From Pseudomonadota bacterium (GTDB lineage: Bacteria > Desulfobacterota > Desulfobulbia > Desulfobulbales > SURF-16), in assembly GCA_018816555.1 (NCBI GenBank), contig JAHIVT010000041.1, forward strand, positions 44,582-108,581: a stretch of 64,000 bases of DNA, in the 5' to 3' direction. Shown here piece after piece: positions 27,880 to 37,875 of the stretch (position 1 is the first letter of the stretch; every line of letters begins with the position of its first letter). The notes beneath the pieces are model-generated. The model made no database searches, had not been told where the DNA came from, and was given only the letters and a program-made list of their open reading frames with translations. Position numbers and translations under genes: made by a program.

Positions 27880-29643
27880 ATGGTTCTTGATCCAACAAAA
27901 CATGCAGATTGGGAAATTGCCGAAGACGCTGAAAAGAATATGAAGACGGTTTACGAGCTGGCGGAAAAGCTCGGACTGCAAAAGGAAGAACTTCTGCCCC
28001 ATGGCCATTATGTGGCAAAGCTCGATTACCGCAAGATTCTTGAAAGATTGAAGGATAAACCTGACGGAAAATATGTCGATGTAACCGCCATTACTCCCAC
28101 TCCGCTGGGCGAGGGCAAGAGCACCTGCGCCATGGGTCTTGTACAGGGACTCGGCAAAAGAAATAAAAGCGTTGTCGGCGCCATCCGCCAGCCTTCCGGC
28201 GGTCCCACCATGAATATCAAGGGCAGCGCCGCCGGCGGCGGTCTGGCTCAGTGTATTCCGCTGACGCCGTTTTCCCTCGGGCTCACCGGTGACATCAACG
28301 CCATCATGAACGCCCACAATCTCGGCATGGTGGCCCTTACCTCCCGCATGCAGCATGAGGCAAACTATACCGATGAGCAGCTGGCCAAGAGAAATCTCAG
28401 AAGGCTTGATATCCATCCCAAGAAGGTTGAATTCGGCTGGATCATCGATTTCTGCGCCCAGGCGCTGAGAAATATCACCATCGGTCTGGGCGGCAAAATG
28501 GATGGTTATACCATGCAGTCCAAATTCGCCATTGCCGTCAGCTCCGAGATCATGGCCATCCTCTCCATCGCCACCGACCTGAAAGACATGCGCGAGAGAA
28601 TCGGCAAGATCGTCGTAGCCTATGACCGGCAGGACCGGCCCGTTACCACGGCAGATCTTGAGGTGGACGGCGCCATGACCGCCTGGATGGTTGAGGCCTT
28701 GAATCCCAATATGCTGCAGACCATAGAAGGTCAGCCTGTTATCGTTCACGCCGGTCCATTTGCCAACATAGCAATCGGTCAGTCATCCGTTATCGCTGAC
28801 CGGGTTGCCTTGAAAATCGCCGATTACAACGTGACCGAAAGCGGTTTCGGCGCAGATATCGGTTTTGAGAAATTCTGGAACCTTAAATGTCGATACAGTA
28901 AGCTGAAACCTAATTGCGCGGTGATTGTTGCCACCATCAGGGCGCTCAAATGCCATGGCGGGGCACCGATTCCGGTTCCCGGCAAGCCCATGCCCGAAGA
29001 ATACAAAAAAGAAAATGTCGGCTGGGTTGAGGATGGCTGCAAGAATCTCATCCACCATATTCAGACAGTGAAAAAGGCCGGCATCAATCCTGTTGTCTGT
29101 ATCAATGCCTTCTATACCGATACGGACGAAGAGATCAAGGCGGTACGCCGCTTGGGCGAGGCCGCAGGTGCCAGGGTTGCCCTGTCACGTCATTGGGAGC
29201 ATGGCGGCGACGGAGCCCTTGAATTCGCCGATGCGGTGGTGGACGCCTGCGAGGAAAAAAATGACTTCAAGTTCCTCTATGATCTCGACACACCGCTCAG
29301 CCAGCGTATTGAGTTGATCGCCAAAGAGGTCTACGGAGCCGATGGTGTCAGTTACACCCCTGAGGCTCAGGACAAGCTGAAGAGGATGGAGGCTGATCCT
29401 GAGATGAAGGAGATGGGTACCTGTATGGTGAAGACGCATCTTTCCCTGTCCCATGAACCGAGACTGAAAGGTGTGCCCAAAGGTTGGACCCTGCCGATCC
29501 GCGATATCCTCACCTATAAAGGTGCCGGTTTTGTTGTTCCTGTTGCCGGGGCCATCAGTCTGATGCCCGGCACGGCATCCGATCCTGCCTACCGTCGTGT
29601 TGACGTGGACGTGGAAACCGGAAAGGTGAAAGGCGTTTTCTAA
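27880..29643 (+). CDS. fhs: Formate-tetrahydrofolate ligase
   Basis: This enzyme activates formate to 10-formyl-THF with ATP, the second step of the methyl branch of the Wood-Ljungdahl pathway; it can also run backwards to make ATP. The P-loop is [31 protein letters not shown] and [16 protein letters not shown] are further family signatures. GAGGAAG just upstream fixes ATG 27880 and a 587-residue product; codons upstream to 27823 are in frame but less likely. It is the first C1 gene of the CODH/ACS region and ends in a strong terminator, so it is probably a separate transcript. Confidence 0.96.
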   Translation: MVLDPTKHADWEIAEDAEKNMKTVYELAEKLGLQKEELLPHGHYVAKLDYRKILERLKDKPDGKYVDVTAITPTPLGEGKSTCAMGLVQGLGKRNKSVVGAIRQPSGGPTMNIKGSAAGGGLAQCIPLTPFSLGLTGDINAIMNAHNLGMVALTSRMQHEANYTDEQLAKRNLRRLDIHPKKVEFGWIIDFCAQALRNITIGLGGKMDGYTMQSKFAIAVSSEIMAILSIATDLKDMRERIGKIVVAYDRQDRPVTTADLEVDGAMTAWMVEALNPNMLQTIEGQPVIVHAGPFANIAIGQSSVIADRVALKIADYNVTESGFGADIGFEKFWNLKCRYSKLKPNCAVIVATIRALKCHGGAPIPVPGKPMPEEYKKENVGWVEDGCKNLIHHIQTVKKAGINPVVCINAFYTDTDEEIKAVRRLGEAAGARVALSRHWEHGGDGALEFADAVVDACEEKNDFKFLYDLDTPLSQRIELIAKEVYGADGVSYTPEAQDKLKRMEADPEMKEMGTCMVKTHLSLSHEPRLKGVPKGWTLPIRDILTYKGAGFVVPVAGAISLMPGTASDPAYRRVDVDVETGKVKGVF

Positions 29644-29665
29644 AAGAAAACTTTTTCCAGGTAGC

Positions 29666-29712
29666 AAAGGCGATACCGGCGGGAGTTTGCTTTCCCCGGT
29701 ATCGCCTTTTTT
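29666..29712 (+). terminator. Strong intrinsic terminator after fhs
   Basis: AAAGGCGATACCGG (29666-29679) pairs perfectly with CCGGTATCGCCTTT (29696-29709) and is followed by TTTTTT. It lies 23 bases after the fhs stop. Confidence 0.92.
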
Positions 29713-29811
29713 GTTACTTTCCAGCGGATCGATATGTGAAAAAGTTGTTATGCCTAGTATAATAAGCTAATATAAAAAAAACTTTCAAACAACCTCCACC
29801 ACTTTTGACAT

Positions 29812-32028
29812 ATGGCGTTTCCCGCACAGAAAATAATTGATAAAAAAGCCGGCCTCAGGACAACGGTCAAAGACCAGTCCGGAGCAGGCAAGACCAAGAT
29901 CGGCGAGGTGCTTAGGAGAGAAGGTCATATTCTCAATACCCAGCTCGAGGAAGCCCTTGCCATCCAGAAGAAATCCGGCCAGCGGCTGGGTAGTATTCTC
30001 ATCAAACTCGGCTACATAGAAGACTCGACGATCCTCAATGTTCTGAGTCGAATCCATAATTTTCCATCCGTTGATATTAAAAAAGAACCCCCTAACCCGG
30101 AAATTTTCAAAAGCATCCCGTTTGATATCGTCAAAAAATATTGCGCCCTTCCTCTCCGTCTTACCGGCAAGACGCTGCAGATTACCATGGCTGAGCCGAC
30201 AGACACCAGTGCTGTAGAAGAACTCCAGTCGGAAGTTAAAATGGTTTTGTCCGTCTGTGTCTCAACGGAAAAGGATATTTTCGATGCTTATAAGAAATAT
30301 TACAAGATCAGCGAGGAGGAATTCAGCAAGCTGACCGGCGCTGATGAGAAGATTGAGGATGAAGAGGAAGACGTCACCAGTATCGATGACTTCGGCACCC
30401 TGGCCTCGGAAGCCGCCGAAGATATGGCCATCGAGAGTGACGCCGGCAGGGAGGCCGAAGAGTTCTCCGCCTCCGACGCGCCGATCATCAAGCTGGTGAA
30501 CGGTATCCTCATCAAGGCGGTCAAGGACGGGGTCAGCGATATCCATATCGAACCCTACGAGAAGTCGCTGCAGGTTCGTTACCGTCTGGACGGCTCCCTT
30601 TATAAATCAATGAATCTGCCTTTAAGTATCAAGAACGCCTTGAACTCGAGGGTGAAAATCCTCTCAAGCCTTGACATCACGGAACGCCGTGTTCCCCAGG
30701 ACGGCAGAATCAAAATGCGGATCGGCAAAAATAAGGTGGTTGATTTCCGTGTCTCAACTCTGCCCACCCTTTTTGGCGAAAGTATCGTTCTCCGTATTCT
30801 GGATAAAGATTCGCTCAATGTTGATCTGACCAAACTCGGTTTTGATCCGGATGTCTATGCTACCTTAAAGCGCTGCCTTAACCGCCCGCAGGGACTGCTG
30901 CTGGTTACCGGCCCCACCGGCAGCGGCAAGACGGTTACCCTTTATTCCGCCCTGAATTCGCTCAACAGTGAGGACACCAAGATTCTCACGGCTGAAGATC
31001 CGGTGGAGTTCAACTTCAGGGGGATTAACCAGGTCAACGTCCATCAGGAGGTGGGGATGACCTTTGCCGCCGCCCTGAAGGCCTTTTTGCGGCAGGACCC
31101 CGACATCATCATGGTTGGTGAGATTCGTGACATGGAAACCGCTGAGATTGCCATCAAGGCGGCCATGACGGGACATCTCGTCTTTTCCACCCTGCATACC
31201 AATGACTGCGCCGCCACCATCGGCCGTCTGGTTGATATCGGCATTCCACCCTATATGCTTGCCTCGGCCATTACCATGGTGCAGTCCCAGAGGTTGGGAC
31301 GCCGTCTGTGCAAGGAGTGCAAGGTGGAGGTGCCAGTGCCGGACGCGAAGGAGCTGCTTGCCATAGGCTTCACGGAAGATCAGCTTAAGAATCTGAAGCT
31401 CTATGGCCCCAAGGGATGCCCTGTCTGCCGGGGAGGGGGATATAAAGGCAGGGTCGGTTTTTTTGAGCTGATGGAGATTACCGACGAGGTTGCCAAGGCC
31501 ATCAGTGCGGAGGTGCCGGAGGATCAGCTGCGCAAGGTGGCTATTCAGGAAGGCATGATTCCTCTGCGCAATGCCGCCATACTCAAAGCGATTCAGGGGG
31601 TAACCAGCCTTGATGAGGTGCTGAAGAAAACCGTCATAACCGAAGAGAGTCTGCCGGCCTATCTTGTCAACCCGGATATGGAAAGATATGAGGACGGTGA
31701 TGTCATCATCCGCCAGGGCAATACTGATATTGATTTTTTTCAGTTGATCCAGGGAGCTCTGATGGTGGTCAAGGATGGCAAAAAAATTGCTGAAATCACT
31801 GAGCCCAACGAATATTTCGGAGAGATGTCGGCGATTTCCGGAGTGGCGCGTTCCGCATCCATCCTCTCCAAAGGAAGATCTGCCATCAAACGTTACCCTG
31901 GCGATAAAATCATGGAAATCATTGAAAAACATCCCCAGGTTGCCAAACATTTCTTCAAGACCCTTGTCACCCGTCTCGGTCAGGCCAATGATATCATCGT
32001 CAAGCTTGCCGAGAGCCGGGGTAGGTAA
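29812..32028 (+). CDS. PilB/GspE-like ATPase with C-terminal cNMP-binding domain
   Basis: This is a type II/IV secretion-pilus ATPase. An MshEN-like N-domain (about 25-170) is followed by an acidic linker, the N2 domain, and the RecA-like core with Walker A GPTGSGKT at 367-374, Asp box TAEDPVEF, Walker B RQDPDIIMVGEIRD and the zinc site CKEC...CPVC. Unusually, a cyclic-nucleotide-binding-like domain follows the core at about 623-738 (ERYEDGDVIIRQGN...NEYFGEMSAISGVARSAS). This suggests nucleotide-controlled pilus or secretion activity. No other pilus gene is adjacent, and the start has no clear Shine-Dalgarno. It interrupts the C1 gene order between fhs and folD. Confidence 0.9.
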   Translation: MAFPAQKIIDKKAGLRTTVKDQSGAGKTKIGEVLRREGHILNTQLEEALAIQKKSGQRLGSILIKLGYIEDSTILNVLSRIHNFPSVDIKKEPPNPEIFKSIPFDIVKKYCALPLRLTGKTLQITMAEPTDTSAVEELQSEVKMVLSVCVSTEKDIFDAYKKYYKISEEEFSKLTGADEKIEDEEEDVTSIDDFGTLASEAAEDMAIESDAGREAEEFSASDAPIIKLVNGILIKAVKDGVSDIHIEPYEKSLQVRYRLDGSLYKSMNLPLSIKNALNSRVKILSSLDITERRVPQDGRIKMRIGKNKVVDFRVSTLPTLFGESIVLRILDKDSLNVDLTKLGFDPDVYATLKRCLNRPQGLLLVTGPTGSGKTVTLYSALNSLNSEDTKILTAEDPVEFNFRGINQVNVHQEVGMTFAAALKAFLRQDPDIIMVGEIRDMETAEIAIKAAMTGHLVFSTLHTNDCAATIGRLVDIGIPPYMLASAITMVQSQRLGRRLCKECKVEVPVPDAKELLAIGFTEDQLKNLKLYGPKGCPVCRGGGYKGRVGFFELMEITDEVAKAISAEVPEDQLRKVAIQEGMIPLRNAAILKAIQGVTSLDEVLKKTVITEESLPAYLVNPDMERYEDGDVIIRQGNTDIDFFQLIQGALMVVKDGKKIAEITEPNEYFGEMSAISGVARSASILSKGRSAIKRYPGDKIMEIIEKHPQVAKHFFKTLVTRLGQANDIIVKLAESRGR

Positions 32029-32050
32029 TATCCACTAGGTAGTATTACCT
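32023..32050 (+). terminator. Possible hairpin at end of pilB-like gene
   Basis: AGGTAATA (32023-32030) and TATTACCT (32043-32050) are perfect complements; the TAA stop is in the left arm. Only a mixed T-rich stretch follows, so termination is uncertain. Confidence 0.4.
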
Positions 32051-32254
32051 AACTATTTGGAATTTAAACCTTTCTTTTGTTGTATTCTTCTTTGAATCGC
32101 CATAAATCCCTTGCAAAACTGGATTGAGTTCACTAAGATATTTAACTCAGTTTAGCTAATCTTTCTGCTTTCCCCAGGCAAATCACGGCGAACACAACAC
32201 TTTTTCCATATTCATTTTTTTTCATTTATGTTTCTTTTCCATTAAGGAGTGATA

Positions 32255-33142
32255 ATGACAGCAAAAATTATCAGCGGGACCGAGACCGCTAAAGCCATTC
32301 GCGAGGAACTCAAAATAGAAATTGCCGAGTTGAAGGAAAAGCACAATGTGGTGCCAGGACTGGTGACCATTCTTGTCGGTGAGGACCCGGCTTCCCAGTC
32401 TTACGTGACCGCAAAGAATAAAACCGCTCACGCCTTGGGCATTCACTCGGAGCAGATGACTCTTGCCGCAGATATTAGTGAGCAGGAACTTCTCAATTTG
32501 ATTGAGAAATACAATAATGATGATAAAATTCATGGCATTCTGGTTCAACTTCCCCTGCCGAAACATATCAATGAAGCGAAGGTTCTTTATACCATCAACC
32601 CGGATAAGGACGTGGACGGCTTTCATCCCGTCAATGTCGGTAAGATGGTGCTGGGCGAACAATGCTATCTTCCCTGTACCCCCCATGGCATCCTTGAGCT
32701 TCTGACCCGCAGTGGGGTGAAGACAAGCGGGGCGGAGGTGGTTGTCATCGGCCGCAGCAATATCGTCGGCAAACCGATCAGTAACCTCATGCTGCAGAAA
32801 CGGGACGGCGGCAACGCCACGGTTACCATCTGCCATACCCGCACCAAAGACATGGCGGCCCATACCAAACGTGCCGACATCATCATCGCCGCAGTGGGTG
32901 TGCCCAAAATGGTTACCGCTGATATGGTCAAAGAAGGCGTGGTTGTTATTGATGTCGGAGTTAATCGCATAGGCAAAACAGCTGAAGGCAAGGCGATACT
33001 TGCCGGTGATGTTGATTTTGATGGGGTCAAGGAAAAGGCTGCAGCAATTACTCCCGTTCCAGGCGGTGTAGGACCCATGACCATAACCATGTTAATGAAA
33101 AATACCTTGCAGGCGGCCAAGCAGGCTGCCGGCCTGATATAA
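32255..33142 (+). CDS. folD: Methylene-THF dehydrogenase/methenyl-THF cyclohydrolase
   Basis: FolD interconverts 10-formyl-, methenyl- and methylene-THF with NAD(P)H, bridging Fhs and MetF in the methyl branch. The 295-residue product has the YVTAKNKTAHALGI segment with the catalytic Lys, VQLPLPKHI, DKDVDGFHPVNVGKM, CTPHGILELL, and the nucleotide-binding VVIGRSNIVGKP and GGVGPMTITMLMKNT motifs. ATG 32255 follows AAGGAGTGATA; a GTG at 32249 is in frame but less likely. It starts the tight run folD-cooS-metF/acsD-acsB-acsC. Confidence 0.96.
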   Translation: MTAKIISGTETAKAIREELKIEIAELKEKHNVVPGLVTILVGEDPASQSYVTAKNKTAHALGIHSEQMTLAADISEQELLNLIEKYNNDDKIHGILVQLPLPKHINEAKVLYTINPDKDVDGFHPVNVGKMVLGEQCYLPCTPHGILELLTRSGVKTSGAEVVVIGRSNIVGKPISNLMLQKRDGGNATVTICHTRTKDMAAHTKRADIIIAAVGVPKMVTADMVKEGVVVIDVGVNRIGKTAEGKAILAGDVDFDGVKEKAAAITPVPGGVGPMTITMLMKNTLQAAKQAAGLI

Positions 33143-33161
33143 TACTTGAGGGAGAAAAAAT

Positions 33162-35159
33162 ATGGCAATCGCAAGAAACGGATGTGAAAGCTGTACAGAG
33201 ATAACCTGCACTTCCACCAAAGATGTCCTCTCCCAGGACTTAGCAAAAAATATCATTACCGCTTACGACCGGGTAAGAATGCGCGGTATGTCGGCCTGTC
33301 TCTTCGGTTCCACCGGAACCTGCTGCCGCAACTGCAATATGGGGCCCTGCCAGATTATCGATGGTGTCGATGAAATGATAGGCATCTGTGGCGCCACAGC
33401 GGACACGGTGGTTGCGCGAAATTTTGCCCGCACCATTGCCGGCGGATCGGCAGCCCACACGGACCATGCCCGGGAAATGGTGAAGGGTTTCATTGCCACT
33501 GCCAAGGGAGAAACTCCCCATGAAATCAAGGATGTCAATAAGCTGATGATGCTTGCTGAAGTCTTTGGTGTGGCAACCGAGGGCAGGGACAAAAATGATA
33601 TTGCCCTGGAAATCGGTGAGCTTGCTCTGGCGGATTTCGGTAAACAGGATGATACGCCCGTCACCATGTTAAAGAGGGCGCCGAAAAAACGTCAGGAGCT
33701 GTGGAAACGGCTGGGCGTAGAGCCGCGCGGCATTGACCGGGAAGTTGTGGAGATGATCCACCGCACCCATATGGGTGTTGATCAGGAATACCATAATATT
33801 ATGCAGCAGGGAGCCCGCTGCGCCCTGGGCGACGGCTGGGGCTCCTCCATGCTGTCAACCGAACTGACCGATATCATGTTCGGCACCCCTGTTCCCCGCC
33901 GTGCCATCGTCGATCTCGGCGTTCTCAAACCCGATGAGGTGAACGTAACGGTACACGGCCATGAGCCGCTGCTGGCAGAGGCTTTGTGTCTTGCCGCCCA
34001 GGATGAGGAGATGCTCGCCCTGGCCCGCAAGGTCGGTGCCAAGGGTATCAATCTGGCCGGTGTCTGCTGTACAGGCAACGAAATTCTCATGCGTCGCGGT
34101 ATTCCGGTGGCGGCAGGCTTTGTCCAGCAGGAAATGGCCCTGGCGACCGGTGCCATTGAGGCCATGGTGGTTGATGTGCAGTGTATCATGCAGTCCGTGG
34201 CTGAGGTGGCCAAATCCTTCCATACCGATGTCATTACCACCAACTACCGGGCCAAAATGCCCGGTGCCGTGCATATCCAGTTTAATGAAGAGGATCCCAT
34301 GGGCAGCGCCAAGGAGATTCTTAAGAAGGCTATCGGCAACTATAAGAAACGCGGCAACTTCTATATTCCCCAGGAGAGCAAGCTCGATGTGGTGGTCGGT
34401 TTCAGCCATGAAACCATCAATTACATGCTTGGCGGCCGTTTCCGCGCAAGTTACCGGCCGTTAAACGACAACATCATTAACGGCAGGATCCGGGGCGTGG
34501 CTGCCATTGTCGGCTGTGATAACTACAAATACGCTGATAATAATCATGAAATCATCGCCCGGGAACTGATTAAGAACGACGTGCTGGTGCTGGCCACCGG
34601 CTGTGCGGCAACAGCGCTTGGCCGTGTCGGTCTGGTCCGGCCCGAGGCTGCCGAGTTTGCCGGCCCCGGCCTGAGAGAGGTGTGCGAGACGGTGGGTATG
34701 CCTCCCATCCTGCACTGCGGATCATGTGTTGATAACAGCCGTCTGCTGATCGCCGCAACCGAGATGGTCAAAGAGGGTGGTCTGGGAGATGATATATCAG
34801 ATCTGCCCATGGCCGGTACAGCTCCTCTGTGGATGAGTGAGAAGGCCGTTGCCATCGGTCAGTACTTTGTTTCCAGCGGCGCTTATGTTATTTTCCAGAA
34901 TCTGCCGCTCACCGGTTCCAAGAATTTTCACAAATTCATGGGCGAGGGGATGGATGAAATGTATGGCGGCCGCTGGGATATTGAAGAAGATCCGTTGAAA
35001 CTCGCCCAGAAAATGATTGCCCGGATTGATCTGAAACGCAAGGAACTCGGTATTGATAAGAAGCGCGAAAGGGTTCTCTTTGATATGGAGATGCGGCGTG
35101 ATCTGGGAACCGGCGCTCCCTTGAAGGATATCGGCTGCCACGGTCCGACTCCAGCCTGA
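33162..35159 (+). CDS. acsA: Carbon monoxide dehydrogenase catalytic subunit (CODH, beta of CODH/ACS)
   Basis: This is a Ni-Fe-S CODH (CooS/AcsA) that reduces CO2 to CO or oxidises CO. The N-terminus has the cluster-binding cysteines (CESCTEITC at 8-16, then SACLFGSTGTCCRNCNMGPC). C-cluster ligand regions appear as the VHGHEPLL His motif, GVCCTGNEILMRRG, MVVDVQCIMQS, the ALVLATGCAATAL-like segment and HCGSCVDNSR. The 665-residue length is normal. Next to acsB/C/D it should be the CODH of the bifunctional complex. cooC, the nickel-insertion ATPase, is not in the window. GAGGGAG precedes ATG 33162. Confidence 0.96.
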   Translation: MAIARNGCESCTEITCTSTKDVLSQDLAKNIITAYDRVRMRGMSACLFGSTGTCCRNCNMGPCQIIDGVDEMIGICGATADTVVARNFARTIAGGSAAHTDHAREMVKGFIATAKGETPHEIKDVNKLMMLAEVFGVATEGRDKNDIALEIGELALADFGKQDDTPVTMLKRAPKKRQELWKRLGVEPRGIDREVVEMIHRTHMGVDQEYHNIMQQGARCALGDGWGSSMLSTELTDIMFGTPVPRRAIVDLGVLKPDEVNVTVHGHEPLLAEALCLAAQDEEMLALARKVGAKGINLAGVCCTGNEILMRRGIPVAAGFVQQEMALATGAIEAMVVDVQCIMQSVAEVAKSFHTDVITTNYRAKMPGAVHIQFNEEDPMGSAKEILKKAIGNYKKRGNFYIPQESKLDVVVGFSHETINYMLGGRFRASYRPLNDNIINGRIRGVAAIVGCDNYKYADNNHEIIARELIKNDVLVLATGCAATALGRVGLVRPEAAEFAGPGLREVCETVGMPPILHCGSCVDNSRLLIAATEMVKEGGLGDDISDLPMAGTAPLWMSEKAVAIGQYFVSSGAYVIFQNLPLTGSKNFHKFMGEGMDEMYGGRWDIEEDPLKLAQKMIARIDLKRKELGIDKKRERVLFDMEMRRDLGTGAPLKDIGCHGPTPA

Positions 35160-35230
35160 TGAGGGCCTGGAACAGCTGATCTGTTCATTCTACTAACTAC
35201 TTTAAATTCTTAACATAAGGATACAACCGA

Positions 35231-37837
35231 ATGAAATCGGGAAGTCGTTTAGAAAAAATTCTGACCTCCGGAGGCTTTGCCGTAACTGGAGAGCTGGGGC
35301 CGCCTAAAAGCGGTGATCCGGAAGTCGTCAGGAAGAAGGCGGGGATACTGCGTGGACATGTGGACGCGGTCAATATCACGGATTGCCAGACCGCCATTGT
35401 CCGTATGTCAAGTATTGCCGCTGGACTCATTACCCTGCAGGAGGGAGTGGAGCCGGTCATTCAGATGACCTGCCGCGACCGGAACAGGATAGGCATGCAG
35501 AGTGATATTCTCGGTGCCGCAGCCCTTGGTTTGAAAAATCTTCTCTGTCTTACCGGTGACCATCAGAAATTTGGCAACCACCCAGGGTCCAAGGGTGTCT
35601 TTGATATGGACTCCATCCAGCTTCTTGGGATGGTCCGCGGCATGCGGGATGAGAAGAAGTTTCAATGCGGCGAGGCGATAAAGTCCGCTGAACCGCGACT
35701 CTTTCTCGGCTGTGCCGCCAACCCTTTTGCCAATCCCTTTGAATTCCGCGCTCCGCGGCTTGCCAAAAAGGTGGCGAGTGGCGCAGACTTTGTGCAGACC
35801 CAGATTATCTATAACGTTGAAAAATTCGCCCGGTTCATGGAGATGGTTTGTGACCTGGGACTCGACGAGAAGGTTTATATTCTCGCCGGGGTTACCCCGC
35901 CGAAGTCCCTTGGTATGGCCCGCTATATGAAAAGTTCCGTTCCCGGCATGGATGTTACGGACGAAGTGATCAGCCGCATGAAGGATGCCGCCGACAAGCA
36001 GGAAGAGGGCATCAATATCTGTGTGGATATCATTAACCGGGTCAAGGAAATCAAAGGCGTTTCCGGTGTCCATATCATGGCCATCGAGTGGGAGGAGGCT
36101 GTACCTGAGATTGTCAAGCGCGCCAAACTCGGAGCACGCCCGGTCTTTGATGAGGATGTACGGCAACCAGCGGTGAAGGCGGCAGAGGCCATTGAAGTTA
36201 CCGCGCCTGTGACACAACCCCCGCAGCCGTCTGTTGACACGGACAAGCTCCTGGCTGAGGCCAGAGCAGAGGCAGAAAAAATTATTGCCGGCGCCCGTGC
36301 TGAAGTTGAAAAAATGCGAGCCCAAGCTGTTCCGCAAACAACAGCCGGCTCAGCCCCAGAATATGAAGATGCAGGAGAGCATGAGATGAATGAAAAAGAG
36401 CGTCAGATGGCGTTACAGTCTGTGCAGATGGGTCTTAACGCCCTTAAAAAGGCCTTTAACCTCAGTGATGAGCAATTTGAGGCATTGTCAAGTTTTGCCA
36501 GTGCCGAAGCAGTACTCAAACGCCAACCACCTGAAACCGCAACCGCTGGGGCTGTTACTGCACCAGCTGCCGCTGAGGCAGTTAAACCCGTCCAGGATAA
36601 GGCTGCAGAAGAGGTAAAAAAGGCAGCTGAAGCCAAGGCAGCGGAAGAGGCCAAGAAGGCAGCAGATGCCAAGGCTGCGGAAGAGGCTAAAAAGGCTGCT
36701 GATACCAAGGCTGCCGAAGAGGCCACCAAGGCTGCGGAAGAGACCAAGAAGGCAGCCGAGTCCAAGGCAGCGGAAGAGGCCAAGAAGGCAGCTGCGGCAA
36801 AAGCCGCTGAAGCGCCGAAAGTCGCGGCTGCAGCCGGGGATCTGGCCGTAGCCGAGCTGGCAGTTGAAAAAATACCTTTTGCTGATCGTTCTAAAAAGGT
36901 TCCTGCTGCTTCCTATCAAGTCAAATACACGGGACAAATTAAGGAGACGCTGCTCGGCAGCGGCGAGAAGGCGATAAAAGTCGGTGGGGAATCGTCAATG
37001 CCCTTCCATCTTTTTGAAGGAGCCATGCCCAATAAGCCGCTTATCGCCATGGACGTGCTTGATGTGAAACCTGAGGAATGGCCTGATACTCTGGCCCACC
37101 ATTATGCAGGGGTTCTTGATAATCCTCTGGCCTGGGCCAGGAAATGTGTTGATGAATACCAGGCGGATGCGATCTGTATTTCCATGGTAAGTACCGATCC
37201 CAACGGCATGAACAGGAATGCCTCTGATGCGGCCAAGGTTGCTGCCGAGGTGATCAATAATATCGATGTGCCGATTATTGTCTGGGGCTGCGGCAACGCG
37301 GACAAGGATACCGAGACGCTGAGGGAAATCACCTCGCTCACCGGCGACAAGAAAGTATGCCTGGCGCCTCTTTCCGACAGTAATTACCGTTCCCTTGGCG
37401 CCACCGCCATGGCATTCCAGTATCCCATGGTCGCTGCTTCGCCCATTGATGTCAATCTCGCCAAACAGCTGAATATTCTTCTCGAGAACCTGGGAGTTTC
37501 GCTGAACTCCATCCTGATGGATCCGTCAATCGGCGCTTTAGGATACGGTATTGAGTATACCTATTCCGTTATGGAACGTATTCGTTTGGCCGCTCTTACC
37601 CAGCAGGATGAAAAGCTGCAGGTGCCCATCATCTGCAATCTCGGCCGGGAGGTCTGGAAGGCGAAAGAGTGCCGGCTTCCCTCTGATGCAGTGCTCGGTG
37701 ACCAGGAAAGAAGAGGTATCATGATGGAGGCCATCACCGCCACCTGTATGCTGCTTTCAGGCGGTGAGGTTCTGATTATGAGACATCCCAAAGCCATCAA
37801 TCTCACCAAGTCTCTGATCAATAGCCTGATAAGCTAA
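35231..37837 (+). CDS. acsD: Fused MetF-like MTHFR and CFeSP small subunit (AcsD)
   Basis: One 868-codon frame encodes two enzymes. Residues 1 to about 305 form a MetF-type methylene-THF reductase barrel (GGFAVTGELGPPKSGD, TDCQTAIVRMSS, LCLTGDHQKFG, FVQTQIIYNVEKF). Residues about 560-868 match the delta subunit of ACS, the small subunit of the corrinoid iron-sulfur protein (VGGESSMPFHLFEGAMP, MDVLDVKPEEWP, DPSIGALGYGIEYTYSVMERIR, IMRHPKA). Between them lies a charged linker with a TolA-like Lys-Ala-Glu repeat (about 457-527). The join would place methyl-THF production beside the methyl acceptor. I saw no start codon with a good binding site inside the linker that would make two proteins, but an ATG near 36386 exists. 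No MetV partner is present. Confidence 0.88.
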   Translation: MKSGSRLEKILTSGGFAVTGELGPPKSGDPEVVRKKAGILRGHVDAVNITDCQTAIVRMSSIAAGLITLQEGVEPVIQMTCRDRNRIGMQSDILGAAALGLKNLLCLTGDHQKFGNHPGSKGVFDMDSIQLLGMVRGMRDEKKFQCGEAIKSAEPRLFLGCAANPFANPFEFRAPRLAKKVASGADFVQTQIIYNVEKFARFMEMVCDLGLDEKVYILAGVTPPKSLGMARYMKSSVPGMDVTDEVISRMKDAADKQEEGINICVDIINRVKEIKGVSGVHIMAIEWEEAVPEIVKRAKLGARPVFDEDVRQPAVKAAEAIEVTAPVTQPPQPSVDTDKLLAEARAEAEKIIAGARAEVEKMRAQAVPQTTAGSAPEYEDAGEHEMNEKERQMALQSVQMGLNALKKAFNLSDEQFEALSSFASAEAVLKRQPPETATAGAVTAPAAAEAVKPVQDKAAEEVKKAAEAKAAEEAKKAADAKAAEEAKKAADTKAAEEATKAAEETKKAAESKAAEEAKKAAAAKAAEAPKVAAAAGDLAVAELAVEKIPFADRSKKVPAASYQVKYTGQIKETLLGSGEKAIKVGGESSMPFHLFEGAMPNKPLIAMDVLDVKPEEWPDTLAHHYAGVLDNPLAWARKCVDEYQADAICISMVSTDPNGMNRNASDAAKVAAEVINNIDVPIIVWGCGNADKDTETLREITSLTGDKKVCLAPLSDSNYRSLGATAMAFQYPMVAASPIDVNLAKQLNILLENLGVSLNSILMDPSIGALGYGIEYTYSVMERIRLAALTQQDEKLQVPIICNLGREVWKAKECRLPSDAVLGDQERRGIMMEAITATCMLLSGGEVLIMRHPKAINLTKSLINSLIS

Positions 37838-37875
37838 TGATGAAATTATACAGATAATCTGAGAGGAGCGATTCA

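Noticed and set aside
36399..36850. Lys-Ala-Glu repeats as a DNA repeat array or CRISPR
   Set aside because: The repetition is at the protein level in the fusion linker, with degenerate DNA and no spacers.
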